Assembly (NCBI RefSeq): GCF_021869535.1
Contig: NW_026262712.1
Location: 70,030,100-70,094,099, forward strand
DNA length: 64,000 bases
Origin: Mytilus californianus
Taxonomy: Eukaryota; Mollusca; Bivalvia; Mytilida; Mytilidae
Reading direction: 5' to 3'
Shown here: in pieces, positions 23,472-35,060 of the stretch
Position numbering within the stretch: the stretch's first letter is position 1
How the letters are laid out: every line of letters starts with the position of its first letter
Made by a program: the position numbers and the translations under genes
The notes under the pieces: generated by a model
Seen by the model: the letters and a program-made list of their open reading frames with translations, nothing else
Databases searched by the model: none
What the model was told of the DNA's origin: nothing

Positions 23472-26400
23472 TTACAGATACATGTATATCAATAAAATAT
23501 TCATCTTCCTTCTTTGTTCATCAATACTTTCAATCACCAAGGCAAACATAGATTTTGTGACATTAAGATCTAATAAAGTTTTGCTGTCATAGCCATTTCT
23601 TTCATCATGACAGTTCAACAGGGAATTTCCAGGAAATACCTGCACAAATGTTTTAGTCAGAATTCAAAGTACTCCACTAAAGCCAATTGAATATCCTTGA
23701 CTATTATAAAGAAGAGAACAGAATCCCAGATATCTAGAATGATCATAAACACTACTCCTATATAACATACCTTTTCCAGTGGGGTTTCCCAGTATTTTTT
23801 ACAGGTATGGAAATTACAAACTATTTCATTTAATCCTTCTGTAAAAATTAAAATACTGATATTTAATACAGAACAATTTAATAGAGAGATAGGTGAAACA
23901 ATTAAGGGCTGTTCCAGAATTCAAAGCATGGGGCACTTTTTTAAGACCCCAACCACCCATAAAATAAAAATTTTCTTTTTACTTCTTATATTCCTATAAA
24001 ATTGTAAGGAAAATGCAATCACCTATATTTAATTAATTGAAGGGCCTTTTATCCCCTCCATGCACTAAATTTTGGAATAGCCCTAACATTAAATAAATGA
24101 TATCTTGTGTGAGCTATTTCAGAATTCCATTTATATTTGCTGCTTCACAATATAAGGTGATTTGAAGCCTATGTTGAAACAAGAAAGAAAATAACAAAAG
24201 ATGACTTACACAACATATAATGGAATTATGTCCAAAACTTAATTAACATAAAAACTGCCTATATGTTACATTTTTTCCACACATTACCACAGCTGTAACT
24301 GTATATGGTACAATTGTTTTTATTCATATGAGTTTGACATTATTTCTAATTTTTTGAAGTGAATAGGTTTCATTCATTTTATTAAAGTTGTGGGATAGCA
24401 AATCAACAACACAAAACACAAAAGACATATTTACCTTCTAATGTAAGTGTTGCATTCCTTGATAAACCTTCAGGAACACAATTATTGAATACTTCCTACA
24501 ATGAAAGAAACAAACCATTAATTAAAAATCATCTAGCTGAACATGTAGTGTCAATAGTACAACTCACCACCTAGGAAGCACCATTTTTATTGAATCTTAC
24601 ACAATCTGATTTGGTGTCTTTTCACTTTATCAGATGGCAAAGGTTTATATATACTATAAGAAGTTCAATACATCAAAGCTATAATGATTAAAATAAAATC
24701 CGTTCTTAAAATATTTTGAGCCAGGAAGAAAGATGCTATAATATCAATATGACCAATAAATACATTAATATTTAGATTACCATATATTCAAACAAAATTT
24801 GTTAAATATAATATTCATGGTGGAGCCAAATTACTGAGTTCTTTTCTTTCTTTTTTTAAATTGTCAAATGCCGAGATTTATTTTTTCAAATACAGACATT
24901 TATATTCAATGGACAATTAATAACAAATATTTTCAGTAAAAGCCCAAATATAATGTATTTAATGTGTGATACCTGTAATGATAATGAAAATAAACCAGTA
25001 ACCAGTGTATGTTGACTTAATACCAATGTTGTATTGAATTTTACCTTGCATCTCTGTTTAATATCTTCCATATCTTCTTCTAAACATAAGGAAACATCCC
25101 AGAATTCAGCTGTTTGTATCCCAGCAATTATATCACACCTATATAGATCACAGTAATCAGCTAAACATATCACATCCTCCCCCTGTAAATGAAACAATAT
25201 CATATCTATACAGATTGCAGTAAACAGCTGTCAATAAATCAAAAAGTGACCTTTTAGGACAATCAATGACTTTGAAAAATCAACCAATTCAATTTTCAAA
25301 TGGTTTTGGCAATTTCCATTCTGATTTAAAAATAATAAAATATGATTTGATTTTTTGATTTTTGGTGTTTTAACGCCACTTTTAAGCACCGCTTTTGGGC
25401 TATTTCGTGGCGGCCAGTTTTTATTGGTGGAGGAAGCTGGAGTGCCCAGAGAAAACTACTGACCTTCGATAGGAAAACTGACAATCCTAGTCAATTAAGA
25501 TTGGAGTCAAGTGCACCCACACGAGCGGGGTTTGAACTCACAACCTCAGTGTTGACTGGCTAGTGATTATAGTAGTAACTACTTAGACCACTCGGCCACC
25601 GAGGCCCCAATAAAATATGAAATATTTGTTATCTTTATAATATATTTCCTAATTGGTAATATGTGATGCATTTTTTCATGCATGCAGACTTTGAGAAAAC
25701 CACGAAAACAAATATCCAAGAAAATCCAATTTTCCATAAATCCAGAAAAAATTGGTATGCATGAAAATAAATAATCCACAGTATAAAGTTATCAATATGA
25801 CTGAAAAGAGATGAGGGATAAATGTTAATGAAACAACAAAACAACACAAAAGACACCATATTCATCTTTCTCTCATTCCAAAATAAAAAGTTGTGCAGAC
25901 TTTTATACCTAGAGCTATTGAGCTGATTTGATAAATGTATAAAGCTCAGTTACAGCTACTCATTTCACAAAAAATATCACGAGTAAAAAAACTTGTAAGT
26001 TTTGAACATTTCAGTATAACTTATGATTTTATTCATAAGTTTTGTGAAAAGAGCCCTAGATCATTTTTGCATTTTATGTTCAGGATGAAATACCTTTCAC
26101 AAAATATTTGAGGCTCACCATCATTCCACAGGTGGGGATATTTGTATCGTCCAGACAAATATTGATAATGACAGTACTTGATAAGGTATAGAACCTCTTA
26201 TTTTCTGTTCAATAATAAAATAAATATATGAAATCAAAATAGGAGGGCATATTTGCCCCCTTGCTGAGATCAGAAGTACCTGTTTTGTACTACCAAACTT
26301 CCGGGAACTAGTGGGCTTTAATGTGCAATTAAAGGTATGTTGAATTTTTTAGCACAAGTCAGGATAAGGTATAGATTTGACATGAAATGACTGTCGCTTT

Positions 26401-27307
26401 ATTTGAACTAAGATAAAATAGCTATGAATTTTTGAAGTTGCAGAATTTAACATAGAAAGCAATGAGGCTTTGAATTAGTGGTGTTATTCCATAAGATACT
26501 GATATTTAAGTATACATATACTGTGGTACAAAAGTTGTAATCTTTACCTGTCTAATGTATTCTTTATGTCTGTTGGTAAAGTGTAGATCTAAGTAATACT
26601 CTGCCATGAACCCTTTACCACAGATATTACAATACCACTTATTGGGTGGCTCATTATATTTTTGGTCCTCTTGTATGGCATAAATATCTCTCTCTTTATT
26701 CAGGATACATGTATCTGGAATCTCTGCTTGGACAGATTTGTACAATGGATATATTTTCTAAAATACAATTGCAAATACAATAAACTCAATGCATTACTTC
26801 ATATTTAACATTTTTAAGAGTTGTCTTTTTCAATAATTTCAGAAGGGGTAAATACAACCAAGAATGTCAATAAAATTTAGATCAATACTTCCTTTTGGTA
26901 CTTTATGAAATTTCTTTACTTCTTTCTCAATCCTGCTTCATCTGAATGTCATTAAAAATTAGCAGTGTATCCTATGAATTCTAACTTAAGCATTTATAAT
27001 TCACATAGTAACTCTTGGATTGAACAGATGTTTTTTTCACAAGGGATCTTTAGACGAAAATCATTTGTATTTTTAAACAATTCATTATATATTAATAATA
27101 ATCATGATAATATTAGTCCTAACATGAGGTGCTGTTCAGAAATTTAAAATGGAATTTATAATAACAATGCATTCATATATGTATTCAGATGCCAGAACAT
27201 TCTTTTCAGAATTATATCTATATACTTACTTCAGTGATTACACGTCTAACAACCCTGGATCTCTCTCTAGAACATCCATCATTATATCGGAGCACAGTAA
27301 ACAGTGT
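23472..27307 (-). CDS. Conserved single C2H2 zinc-finger protein with LADYC motif (6 exons, 5' end missing)
   Basis: Exons on the minus strand, 5' to 3': 27307-27230, 26757-26548, 25182-25045, 24495-24435, 23838-23771, 23639-23472. All have AG/GT borders and chain in frame (phases 0,0,0,1,0) to TAA at 23474-23472. The second encodes WYCNICGKGFMAEYYLDLHF followed by TNRH, a C-x2-C-x12-H-x4-H finger. The third begins GEDVICLADYCDLYRCDI, and later Cys residues (RCK, NNC, VCNFHTC, KYW) are regularly spaced. I recall a eukaryote-wide family with a finger followed by LADYC but cannot name it or its function. The recovered part is about 188 residues. AATAAA on this strand (23399-23394) lies about 73 nt past the stop. 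The N-terminus is not placed. Confidence 0.8.
23905..24085. mobile_element. Short MITE in a zinc-finger gene intron
   Basis: AGGGCTGTTCCAGAATT at the left is matched in inverse by AATTTTGGAATAGCCCT at the right. A related element with the same end type is at 50204-50374. Lies between the exons at 23771-23838 and 24435-24495. Confidence 0.75.
25346..25608 (-). mobile_element. tRNA-derived SINE, copy 1, with 12-bp TSD
   Basis: The minus strand starts GGGGCCTCGGTGGCCGAGTG, a Leu/Ser-tRNA-like 5' end with A box, then a B box GGTTTGAACCCC (copy 2: GGTTCGAACCC). A central TTCTC-GGGCACTCC-GCTTCCTCC block resembles the Meta-type conserved core. The 3' end is CACCAAAAATCAAAAAATCA. Direct repeats AATAAAATATGA flank it at 25334-25345 and 25609-25620. 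Intronic in the zinc-finger gene. Confidence 0.9.
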
Positions 27308-27439
27308 CTAAAATTATAAAAATAAGTTTGACTTCAGTCTTCTGAAAAACAATTTTTTGTCCTTTCATTATTTTAAGCTGTTCTTTGAACAAACTCTGCA
27401 TAAGTTTTGAATATAAAATTTTATCTTGTGCAAATAATA

Positions 27440-27682
27440 TCAATCAACAAGAATATGTGGCTGTATTAAGGACACCATGCCCTGCTCACACTTTCCCATT
27501 TTCATATTCAAGATATTTGGGTCACACCCTTATTATGCATGTATATTAAAAAGATCATAATGAATAAGTGAAGAAAGTTTCAAGTTGATGTGACCAGAAC
27601 TTCATGGTTAACTACACTTTAGCCTGATACAGGATTGACACAGACGTAATGTTCCTTACTATTGTAGACCTGGCATAAAAAT
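27440..27682 (-). mobile_element. Diverged helentron-like element (H5-related)
   Basis: The minus strand starts TATGCCAGGTCTACAATAGT and ends with 'gggcatggtgtcc...acattcttg'. The middle 'agtttcaagttgatg' resembles H5. Clearly older than the two H5 copies. Confidence 0.5.
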
Positions 27683-28174
27683 AGGAAACTGAAAGAATTT
27701 GTCACAGAAGTGATAGCTTTGATGGTTTGGAGGACAATCTTTCTCTTTAAACAGTCAGTCAGGGGTAATACTTATAAATTATGTTATTTTACTTGAAGAT
27801 GTAATTTATATTTACTTGTACAAGTAAATTGGTTAAGATTTTAATTTTCTTTTCGAGGTTTACATGATCTCCACTTAATCTTCTCCTAATATTTACTTAT
27901 ACCATTAATTTTTTTACAACCCCTTAAAATCTAAAGTTTGCCTCTAGAGTTTTTTTCTGGTTTGCACATTTTTGTTAAATTAGAGTTCAACCTTTTATCT
28001 CAAGAGCTGAACAAAGAAACCTACTGTGCACAGATGTTAACATTGTCCCATACCTGTCAACCTACATGTATTATGCAAGTGTAACCTGTGAAATAACCAG
28101 CTCACTCCAGATTTTTTAATAGCCAGTTCGGGTAATTAAATAATCTGGGATTTCATCAAATAACCCATTTTCAC

Positions 28175-28324
28175 CTGTATTCTAGTGCCATGAGACTTCC
28201 AATGTCTAAATTTTCTTCTAAAAAACTGCTTACTACTTCAGATCTTTTTTTATATAAAGGCCACAACAAAGCATTAAAAATATGCTGCGTAGGATGATCA
28301 ATGTCCAGCAAAGGCAGAAAAATA
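28175..28324 (-). CDS. Coding-like island with splice signals, unknown gene
   Basis: On the minus strand, AG|TATTTTTCTGCC opens a 150-nt frame that ends at TACAG|GTGAAA. It reads IFLPLLDIDHPTQHIFNALL, then WPLYKKRSEVVSSFLEENLD and IGSLMALEYR, with no stop. Incoming and outgoing phases (one base borrowed, two left) do not fit the flanking zinc-finger exons, so it is probably not part of that gene. It matches none of the retroelement pieces I recognise here. It may be a relic exon of another gene; no function can be proposed. Confidence 0.35.
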
Positions 28325-28711
28325 CTGATAAAATGAGCTATGAAGAGTTATTTCCCTTTGACATTTTTTAAATGAAATTTCTTTTTTGTAACAGTTTTTA
28401 TTAGAATGTGCATGCTAAAACTCCCTGGTATGATTAGAATTTATAATTGAACAATATAATAGGGTTGATATAATATGTCAAGCTCTAATCACCCGGAGTC
28501 TAAAAAAGTTAACCTCAAGTTGTTTTTATGTTTTAGTGTTGTACAGTTTCCTGATTGACATCTTGTTCAATTCATTTTAAACTCAAACTTAAAAAGATAG
28601 AGACTGCACTGCCATAACCCCATTAGTTGGAAGGCACTTAGAAGACTCTCCATACTAAAATTTATGACAAAAGAGACAATGTTTCATTCCCTATTGTTAA
28701 TTTTCCTTTTT

Positions 28712-30195
28712 TAGATGGTGATGTTCCTTTGGCTCCATCACATGGTGTTTATATAACCCAACTCGTTCGTTATGCCCGTGTGTATAGTGATGTCATAGAT
28801 TTTAACAAATGTAATCAATGCATCACTGGTAGATTATTAAGTCAGGGATTTCGTTACCATAAATTGCTTAAAACATTTACTAAATTCTTTCATAGATACA
28901 AAGATTTGATAAGTAAATTTGGCTGTACCTGTAGAAAACTTATTAAAACGGTATTTCACATCCTAAATTTTACGGTAATATTGTACTAAAAGCGCGGAAA
29001 TCACTATATGATTCGTGTAAACTCATCGAAACTTTAAACAAACTTCTTAGTAAAGGTTATCTTATTAATGTTGTAATAAGATCTTTGAATATTGTTTACA
29101 TTGGCACTAACATTGATTTTGTCATCAACAAATTAAAACATAACTAAATTTGTATTTTTTCGAATGGTTTTTTGGGATGTATAAATACACATCCACGTTT
29201 ATTTTCTATTTAGAGATTGCTTTACCTATATATAACATAATACATATTTATTATAAGGTTAAATCCTAACTATCCTGCTGCCTGTCGATACTTTTATTTT
29301 GGCATTGCACAAGTCGTATTTTCTTTGACTGTCCATGGCGTTAAAACACTAAATCCCTGGGATGTGTTTTAATTGATTTTAGTCTCTGATGCATGATTTT
29401 TTATTATTATTGTTTTTAGCTTTTAACTAGCTTTCAGTAACTGCGAGTACTCTCAAACCGTACCTTCATGTTAATTTGACCTTTGACACAATTTGTAATG
29501 CATTTTTGTTATTCAATGTTTATTTATTATGTGTTAAACATGTTATATCTTGTCTCACTATTTTTAATATGTACTACCTTTGATTAGTATTTAGTATGAC
29601 GATAAATTTTCACTTCTGTACTCGTACTGTGAACAACAAATTATTAAATTTAAATTTACCTGTGTACGTTATTTCATTTAACGCCATTTTGTCCCAGGTA
29701 AGAGTTGTCTTTTTGACATTGTTTCACATATATTGCGTCATAGATCAAATTTATTCGTTCAGTGTATGTTTACTTGTTTTTGTTTATATGTCTTTTTGGT
29801 CGAGTTAAGCCATTTCAATTGATATTTTATAGTGTGTCTTTTTATGTTGTTATGTTACACTACTGTTTCAGGTTAGGGTGAAGGTTGGCGACTGTTAAAA
29901 CGTTTAAACCCACTGCATTTGTATGCACCTGTCCAAAGTCAGGAGCCTGTTATTCAGTGGTTGTCGTTTGTCGATGTGGTTCATAAGTGTTTCTCGTTTT
30001 TTATAAAGATTAGACCGTTGGTTTTCCTGTTTGAATTGTTTTACACTTGTTATTTTGGGCCCCTTTATAGCTTGCTGTTTGGTGTGAGCCAAGGCTCTGT
30101 GTTGAAGGCCGTACTTTAACCTATAATTTTTTACTTTTTACACATTGTGACTTTGATGGAGAGTTGTCTCATTGGCACTCATACCACAACTTCTT
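28712..30195 (+). mobile_element. Retroelement 3' portion (RT C-terminus and 3' UTR)
   Basis: ORF 28729-28989 has APSHGVYITQLVRYARVYSD, then LSQGFRYHKLLKTFTKFFHR and YKDLISKFG, the post-RT C-terminal block of the mollusc RT family whose palm pieces are at 1080, 12281 and 15394. A frameshift follows (the next frame continues as HPKFYGNIVL-type sequence). The 3' UTR ends near 30195 with 'gagagttgtctcattggcac' and 'ataccacaac', a tail shared in inverse by 59237-59600. Confidence 0.8.
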
Positions 30196-30383
30196 ATTTC
30201 TATCTAAGGCAACCTCAAAAATTTTAAATGCCCATGATAAGCATAATAATTACAATCATTATAATCAAACATAGTAAAGAAGTTTGTATTCAAACAATGT
30301 ATAACATGTATAGTAATAGATCTAAATAACATTTTATATTACAGTAAATGAATTAAGTTATGGTAATTACTTTCCTTTATAAC

Positions 30384-30536
30384 GAAAAGCGGGGGACATA
30401 GAAATTCTGGATGTCCAAATGTACTTCTGTCTAGTCTTGTAAGCGCTGTCACAGCTGCATTCAAAGATGTTTGCTCCTCTTGTTTTTGAAATTTTATCAG
30501 ATATTCAGAATCCTCTGGTTTTATCCATGTAGTGCC
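30384..30536 (-). CDS. Candidate upstream exon of the zinc-finger gene (uncertain)
   Basis: The minus strand is open and protein-like: GTTWIKPEDSEYLIKF, then QEEQTSLNAAVTALTRLDRS and FGHPEFLCPP. To join the next exon (27307-27230, TLFTVLRYNDG) in phase, the donor would have to be a weak GTTATA at 30383; the better-looking GTAATT at 30370 gives the wrong phase. There is no in-frame ATG, and an in-frame stop lies three codons before the GTTW segment with no AG acceptor between, so the 5' border is also unclear. It may be a real exon with an unseen neighbour, or one damaged by rearrangement. Confidence 0.35.
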
Positions 30537-30699
30537 ATTGAAAATTTAGCCCGCTAACCTCTACTTTTCTTTTCATAATTTTATTATATATAGTTTAAAA
30601 AGCCATATTTGAAAATCTTATAAAATCCTTGATATTTTTCCTATTTTTGAAAGACAAAAGATGCAAATGTTAAATGTACGAAAAATCTAGAGAGAATCA

Positions 30700-30711
30700 T
30701 TTCCCGCCAAA
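30700..30711. promoter_or_regulatory. Consensus E2F-type site
   Basis: TTTCCCGCCAAA (minus strand TTTGGCGGGAAA) is a full match to the classical E2F-binding sequence. It lies about 165 bp upstream, in minus-strand direction, of the candidate first zinc-finger-gene exon. Whether it is bound is unknown. Confidence 0.45.
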
Positions 30712-31026
30712 TTTTCAATGGCTTATATCTTGAAAACAAGGACACTGACCCTTCATTTTTTTCTACTTTTTTAGTTTCATTATTTATGCACTATCAATTT
30801 ATATCAGTCTTTTAAAAAGCTTGTTATTTTTAAACAGAGTAGTGAACATCCTTAAAGTCAATGTTTTATGAAATTTGTATCAAAGGTTTATCATGTTTAT
30901 ATCAGCAAAATCTAAGACAAATCTGAAAATCAGCACTGATCAACTTTTTTAAGCAGTTATGCCCCTTGGAAATGTAAATTCTATGGAAAGTTGCATTTAA
31001 AGTATTCTCAGTCCTACATAATTCAT

Positions 31027-31186
31027 ACCTGCCAACCATTTCAAAACACAAGACGATCTAGTGCATGTTTTATACAAAATGCCATTAATATCATTTGAAT
31101 AACTATTTTGAGGTATTAAGTTCATATAATAAAGGATTTAAATAATCAGGCCAATCCCTCCCATGGGAGAAAAATAGTTGGCAGGT
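31027..31186. mobile_element. Short MITE with ACCTGCCAAC ends
   Basis: ACCTGCCAACCATT at the left and AATAGTTGGCAGGT at the right are inverted repeats around about 135 bp. No ORF. Confidence 0.65.
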
Positions 31187-32969
31187 CTGTGCAACATTTC
31201 CTGTGGGAATTTTATGTAATTTATATAATAATGGCATATATTCATAGCAATGACTCAAACAACACAAATCAACTGTTTTTTTCAGGGCATTAACTTATGA
31301 CCCTTTAAATGTAAATGTATATGGAAAATTGCATATTATGACCCTTAGGAATGAAAATTCTATTGAATATTGAACTGTAAAGCGCCTTTATAAACAGATA
31401 TTGATAAGGTTTATTTTACCAACTTTTCTGACAGATTCAATAATCAGAGCAGATCAACTATTTTGATATGAGTTTTATTGTTATCATTGGTTTGAAATGA
31501 TGACACCTTTTTGATTGATTGATTGATTGATTGATGGTTCCTTAATGTCCAGTGGCAAACAACACCTTTTTGATCAATAACAATTAAATATAATTGAATC
31601 AATTACCCATTTAGAATATATATTATAATATAGTTGATTAAACAGTCTTAAAATTCTTATTTCTATTTCGTATATTTTTTTGTAGCTCATACAAACATAT
31701 TTTATATGTTCAAACAATAACCATTGCTTAAATATAAAGTTTAACATGATCAACTAACTATAATTACTGTACAACAAACATGACAAATGTGAAAACCTTT
31801 TTAAAGACTAGTCTAAAACAAAATGCAATTGTTTTATACTTCAAAAACTTAAACTATATAATTAAACATTTTATAATAGGGCCTATAGTGTTTACAGCTA
31901 GGTAGAGGTAAATATAAATATTTGTTTACAGAGACAGTGACTGTGGTTCACTGAACCTGATACTGATAGAGACATGGCAAGTCTGTCTTGTGCTGAGAAC
32001 ACAATTCAACATTACGTTTGTCCCAAGGAGTATGAAAGTGATGGGAAATCTTACAATATAATACACCAGATTCTCATATGATGTGTATTCCAACTTCATG
32101 TTTCAGTACTTTCACTCATTCTTCTTGCTAGATTGAATAGATACAAAGCCTTCCGAAAGGTAAATGTACTCTATCTGAAAAATATATGCCTATGGACACC
32201 AGTCGATAGGCCACACATATTGATGTTATCGTTTATTATGAATCGAATACTTATAAATGTAATTTAAATTTACAGAATGGTTTTGCTGCAAAATAGAAAA
32301 ATGCTATTTGAAAAATGGGGTTCAATCATGTATGTCATGTATGTATGAGGAAAATCTCAAATCACCTACTGAGTAATGCTGCAGTGAACTTGATAAGTTC
32401 GCTGTAAGATATATATATATATATTTCTGAAAATAACACCCATTTCAAGCAGAGACATATATAATACAAATATTGTATTATATGTTCTGATAATACATAT
32501 ATATAATATGTATCATATTTCTTTGGTCATAGTAATTTAAATTATGAACAGGGAAGACACTGTAAACTGAGACTACTCAGTATATCACATAGTTAAGTAA
32601 TCTCGATCAGCCGTATATTACCCCTTGAAAAGAGATTATGTCTCCTCTGTTATAAGAGGGTTGAACATAAATTTCATTTTGCTTTAAAATGTCAAAATTA
32701 AGAAAAACGTCATCAAAAACTTTTTTGAAAGTAGAAAGTATAGTCCGGCCATCTTTCAACAAAATGTATTGTAAGGAAAATTTACATTTATGTTTACATT
32801 TAACTAATATGACACGACAGTTTAGAAAATTCACTTGTTTTCCATTCCTAATATAACAGTCATATTTGTAATATTTATGTTATTATTTTCACAATAAAAT
32901 ATTGTTTACAGCAAATTTTAAGACATGTTATCATTTGACCACAGATTGTCGGATAGTAAAGCAGTTCAA

Positions 32970-33196
32970 AACAAGGGAAACTGTGAGCTACTGCTCATTG
33001 ATAATACCCCCGACCAAATACTTGACGGTAAACAGGAAGTTGTTGAGTGATGAATCTGAAAACGCATCACACGGTATAGCTGACTTATATAAACCCTGAA
33101 ACCAAATTTCAGAAATCCTTGTAGTGTAGTTCCTGAGAAAGATGCGACGAAAAATATTCATGGGACGGACTGACGGACGGACAGTTGGACGGATGG

Positions 33197-33229
<33 letters not shown>

Positions 33230-33326
33230 CGGACGGACGGAAGGACGGACGGACGGAAGGACGGACGGACAGACAGAGGTAAAACAGTATACCCCCACTT
33301 GTTTCAAGCGGGTGTATAATAAAGAT
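32970..33326 (-). mobile_element. Helentron-like element, family H6, with GGAC/GGAT microsatellite
   Basis: The minus strand starts TATACACCCGCTTGAAACAAG and closes with GTGGGGGTATA (5' hairpin). It ends GTCGGGGGTATTATCAATGA followed by the hairpin GAGC-AGTA-GCTC. The + strand at about 33165-33275 is a (GGAC/GGAT)n microsatellite, which explains the Ser/Arg/Pro-rich shadow ORF. Confidence 0.75.
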
Positions 33327-34619
33327 AGAAACAAGCTTGCTGTAATTACAAAATAAATGTGTTAATCTGATGGCCACTGGAGTGGTAGTGTATTTAATTG
33401 TAATTGTCTCGGATGTACTCGAATAGTTATAGCGTTATAGCGTTTACAGTACCACATACAACTACATGTAACTGAATTGTGGGGTCTGTACATTCTTAAC
33501 ATGGACAAAAGATTAACACCAGGTATAAATGATGATTTAGAAAAGACTTTTTTAAATGATTTTGCACCTGAAAAAGTGCACATGCGATATTGTAAATTAA
33601 TTTGTACTTGGTGTTACTAAATATGCTTCTAACATTGCCAGTATGGCAGAACTTGTTCGATACCCGAATTCTATATTTGTTATTTTGCAGTCTATTAAAT
33701 ACTGGCTATATATTCATATAAAGACCCTCTTTTGAATTTTTCAAAATTAGCATACAAGTCAATCGAAGAGGTTGATTGTACATTTCCATGTAACTTTTAA
33801 CAAACACATTTTTCAGTTTCTAAAAATCATGTCTGAAATAACAAAGGAACACTGTCAGAAGGAAAAAAAAGGAATATAAACCTGATACTTATACAAAGTT
33901 GAATGTCTCGAAACAATATATTACTTTAGACAGTTTTGTAAATTAAGAATTTCTAACCATAATTTACACATCGAAAAAGGCAGATATAATAATACACCTG
34001 TGGGTAAAAAAAATGTAAACATTGTATTGATAACAAAATTGCTGATGAGTTTCAATTCATATGTTACTGCAATCAGAGACATATAAAACATGTATTATAT
34101 GTCTCTGGTGCAATCTTTATCAAGAAGATAGGAAAAAGTTTTATGATGACATTATACCATGTTTTTGTAATTTTCATGGTTTTGAAAAATTTATATATAT
34201 AATGAGCTGTACTGAGACTGATGTTCTCAACAGATTTCTTATATATATATATAGATAAATGTATTATAATCAGAAATTCACCAGTAGGAATAATTGCATA
34301 AGTGATGTGTGTGTCTTGTCATTCAGTTGTTTGTTATATTATACGTGACAAAATTGTTGTTTCTATCAGAGACATTGTATTATATGTCTCTGTTTCTATT
34401 AATTTCTTTTTTCTATGTTTTTTATGTATTTCGGCGATGATCCTTTGTAATGGATTTTATACTGAATAAAATAAGTTATCTAGTTAGTTATAATTACAAT
34501 CTAACTATTGTGTAATAGTAGGCTCAGCCCAAACCGAAGAAAGAGATAAGTTTGTCCTCAAATCTTAAAATGAAGGTTCCTATTTTATTTTTAGAAATAT
34601 TCATTGTCCAATCAAATTT
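33327..34619. other. Non-repetitive stretch with small palindromes
   Basis: No secure gene. A 39-codon ORF starts at ATG 33501 (MDKRLTPGINDDLEKTFLND) but has no support. Two short hairpins with arms AGAGACATAT lie at 34074-34107 and 34366-34392. Confidence 0.4.
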
Positions 34620-35060
34620 CAGCTAGCATAACTGGATAATCCGACCGCGCAATTTAACCGCCATTGCTGTCATTTCTTCAGCTGTTTTTGTTTAATTCTT
34701 GGGTTCCAGAAAGCATTATTAACACGTATTTTGTGACAACTAAGAATGGCAGTTCCGATGAATTTTTTGGCGTTTAATCGGCATGCTTGAATGGCCGGAA
34801 GACAGGTAATTTCGATAGATTGAAACGGAAAGAGTTCATGTTGTCGTTTTGTTATGTTGTTTTCTTTCTTCTAATTTAGCAGCATATACATGTAATGCAT
34901 AATGATAGAACAAAAGAAATTAAATTGACATTATACACAAATCAAGAAATAATGATCGAATATTGCCAAAACAGAAACAATGATCAAACAAAGCATTTGA
35001 CAGGTGCGACGTTGATTGATTACGTCACAATGTAAACAATCGCACGTGCCTTTCACGTGG
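34620..35060 (+). promoter_or_regulatory. Candidate MYB promoter and proximal intron-1 regulatory cluster
   Basis: Around the proposed first exon are a Myb-type TAACTG (34629-34634) and an E2F-like TTTTTGGCG (about 34764-34772). Just downstream lie a CRE-like TTACGTCA (35020-35027), a forkhead-like TGTAAACA (35031-35038) and two CACGTG E-boxes (35043-35048 and 35054-35059) about one helical turn apart. E2F control is known for vertebrate MYBL2. Each motif is short enough to occur by chance; only the clustering within about 40 bp at 35020-35059 stands out. No TATA box is evident. Confidence 0.3.
34791..34805 (+). CDS. MYB: Proposed 15-nt first coding exon of MYB (MAGRQ)
   Basis: ATG GCC GGA AGA CAG is followed at once by a donor-like GTAATT. 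The five codons resemble the start of vertebrate MYB (Met-Ala-Arg-Arg), which also sits alone on a tiny first exon. This exon ends in phase 0, so it cannot use the acceptor before 42986, which needs two carried bases. It can use the AG at 43000-43001, giving MAGRQ-SFSSDEETDEG in frame. The intron would be about 8.2 kb. An alternative is an unseen first exon that uses the stronger polypyrimidine acceptor at 42985. RNA evidence would decide; I give this less than even odds. Confidence 0.4.

Noticed and set aside
32988..33377. 129-codon minus-strand ORF rich in Ser/Arg/Pro
   Set aside because: It translates a GGAC/GGAT microsatellite within element H6.
33501..33620. 39-codon ORF beginning MDKRLTPG
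   Set aside because: No family recognised, no convincing splice partner, length within chance for this base composition.
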